The position numbers and the translations under genes were made by a program. A DNA stretch of 64,000 nucleotides from Cetobacterium sp. 8H (GTDB lineage Bacteria > Fusobacteriota > Fusobacteriia > Fusobacteriales > Fusobacteriaceae), in contig NZ_JACHTG010000004.1 in assembly GCF_014250675.1 (NCBI RefSeq), positions 869,501 through 933,500 of the forward strand, read 5' to 3'. This document shows, in pieces, positions 63,539 to 64,000 of this stretch; the stretch's first letter is position 1; each line of letters begins with the position of its first letter. The notes beneath the pieces were generated by a model, which saw nothing but the letters and a program-made list of their open reading frames with translations, was not told the DNA's origin and ran no database searches.

Positions 63539-64000
63539 ATGATAGGAACTATAATTTATAATGAAGATAAAAGCTTAGCTGTAAAATTAAACAAAGAGTA
63601 TTTGGATTTTTTTTCAGAAAAGAAGATAGAAATAGTTCCTAGTTCTGAAATTGAAAAAGCTGATTTTGTTGTTGTTATTGGCGGAGATGGGACTCTTTTG
63701 AGAGCATCAAAAAAAATTATAAAGAAGAAAGATATAGATGTATTTGCAGTAAATGCTGGAGCATTAGGTTTTTTAACTGAAATTCAGATGTCTGAATTTG
63801 AACCTACTTTTGAAAATTATTTACTTGGAAAAAGGAAAATAGAGGAAAGAGGATTATTACAGGTGTACTTTAAGGAAGAGAAAATTGATGTTTTAAATGA
63901 AATTGTAATCTCTAAAGAAAAAGCGAGCTCTAAAATTTTGAATATTTGTGTAAGTACTGAAAAATCTACGATTTGTAGCTATAAAGCAGATGGATTAATA
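63539..64000 (+). CDS. nadK: NAD kinase, 5' part (cut by window end)
   Basis: Phosphorylates NAD+ to NADP+. Only the first 154 codons are in the window. VVVIGGDGTLLRASKK carries the signature GGDGT with its catalytic Asp, and NAGALGFLTEI is the second family motif. The start ATG follows GGAGGAAG, 11 nt after the EnvC-like gene. The rest of the gene lies beyond the window. Confidence 0.92.
   Translation, partial: MIGTIIYNEDKSLAVKLNKEYLDFFSEKKIEIVPSSEIEKADFVVVIGGDGTLLRASKKIIKKKDIDVFAVNAGALGFLTEIQMSEFEPTFENYLLGKRKIEERGLLQVYFKEEKIDVLNEIVISKEKASSKILNICVSTEKSTICSYKADGLI

Overview
The window is a gene-dense, strongly AT-rich bacterial chromosome segment. It has Shine-Dalgarno AGGAGG leaders and TATAAT/TTGACA promoters. 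The mix of genes points to Fusobacteriota. Clostridia-like information genes (RNase Y, RNase J, RbgA, HrcA/CIRCE, a GerMN-domain protein) sit beside diderm envelope genes (a FadL/OmpP1-type outer-membrane beta-barrel and an EnvC-like amidase activator). A genus such as Cetobacterium or Fusobacterium is plausible, but that is inference from gene content and base composition. I see no insertion sequence, prophage or CRISPR array; most of the window is core genome.

Layout. 39-3949 (minus): tmRNA, then a four-gene run aroC, dCMP deaminase, hemolysin-III-like protein, MATE exporter. 4057-10501 (plus): obgE, miaA, a lipoprotein, an anti-sigma kinase/STAS pair, rny, and a PAS-GGDEF protein with a cysteine cluster. 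10523-12128 (minus): an AGCS amino-acid:sodium symporter behind a leader that looks like a tyrosine-codon attenuator. 12236-31582 (plus): about 19 kb of 21 head-to-tail genes with very short gaps (ruvB, Rrf2 regulator, rsmE, mtaB, LytR_C protein, MreD-like, mrdA, rnj, yhbY, PAP2-like, dxs, HD-HTH protein, tlyA, ctp, rsmI, rbgA, nadE, ychJ and a regulator). 31645-36511 (plus): a DUF3100 / small membrane protein / M20 amidohydrolase cassette, then a TetR regulator overlapping an outer-membrane protein. 36556-46502 (minus): smpB, rnr, yqeK, a GerMN protein, amidase, yajC, then dnaJ-dnaK-grpE-hrcA under CIRCE. 46555-64000 (plus): ptsI-ptsH-ispH-rpsA, the infC-rpmI-rplT operon behind a switchable leader and with an AUU start, TPR and J-domain proteins, glmU-prs, sua5, three tRNAs, tuf, a split transketolase, ftsX, an envC-like gene and the 5' part of nadK.

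How it fits together. Ribosome assembly, modification and rescue recur throughout: Obg, RbgA, RsmE, RsmI, TlyA, YhbY, MiaA, MtaB, Sua5, S1, IF3, L35, L20, EF-Tu, tmRNA, SmpB and RNase R. RNases Y, J and R are all present. Cell-wall growth and division are represented by PBP2, an MreD-like protein, an amidase, FtsX and an EnvC-like activator.

The most notable observation is the leader of the AGCS symporter. It has a promoter, a strong ribosome-binding site, an 18-codon ORF with five consecutive Tyr codons, alternative hairpins and an intrinsic terminator just before the transporter. This predicts tyrosine-responsive transcription attenuation and suggests tyrosine as a candidate substrate. Other points of interest are the DUF3100 cassette with its GGDEF-like regulator, the infC leader switch and AUU start, an orphan partner-switching pair, and an HD-HTH fusion.
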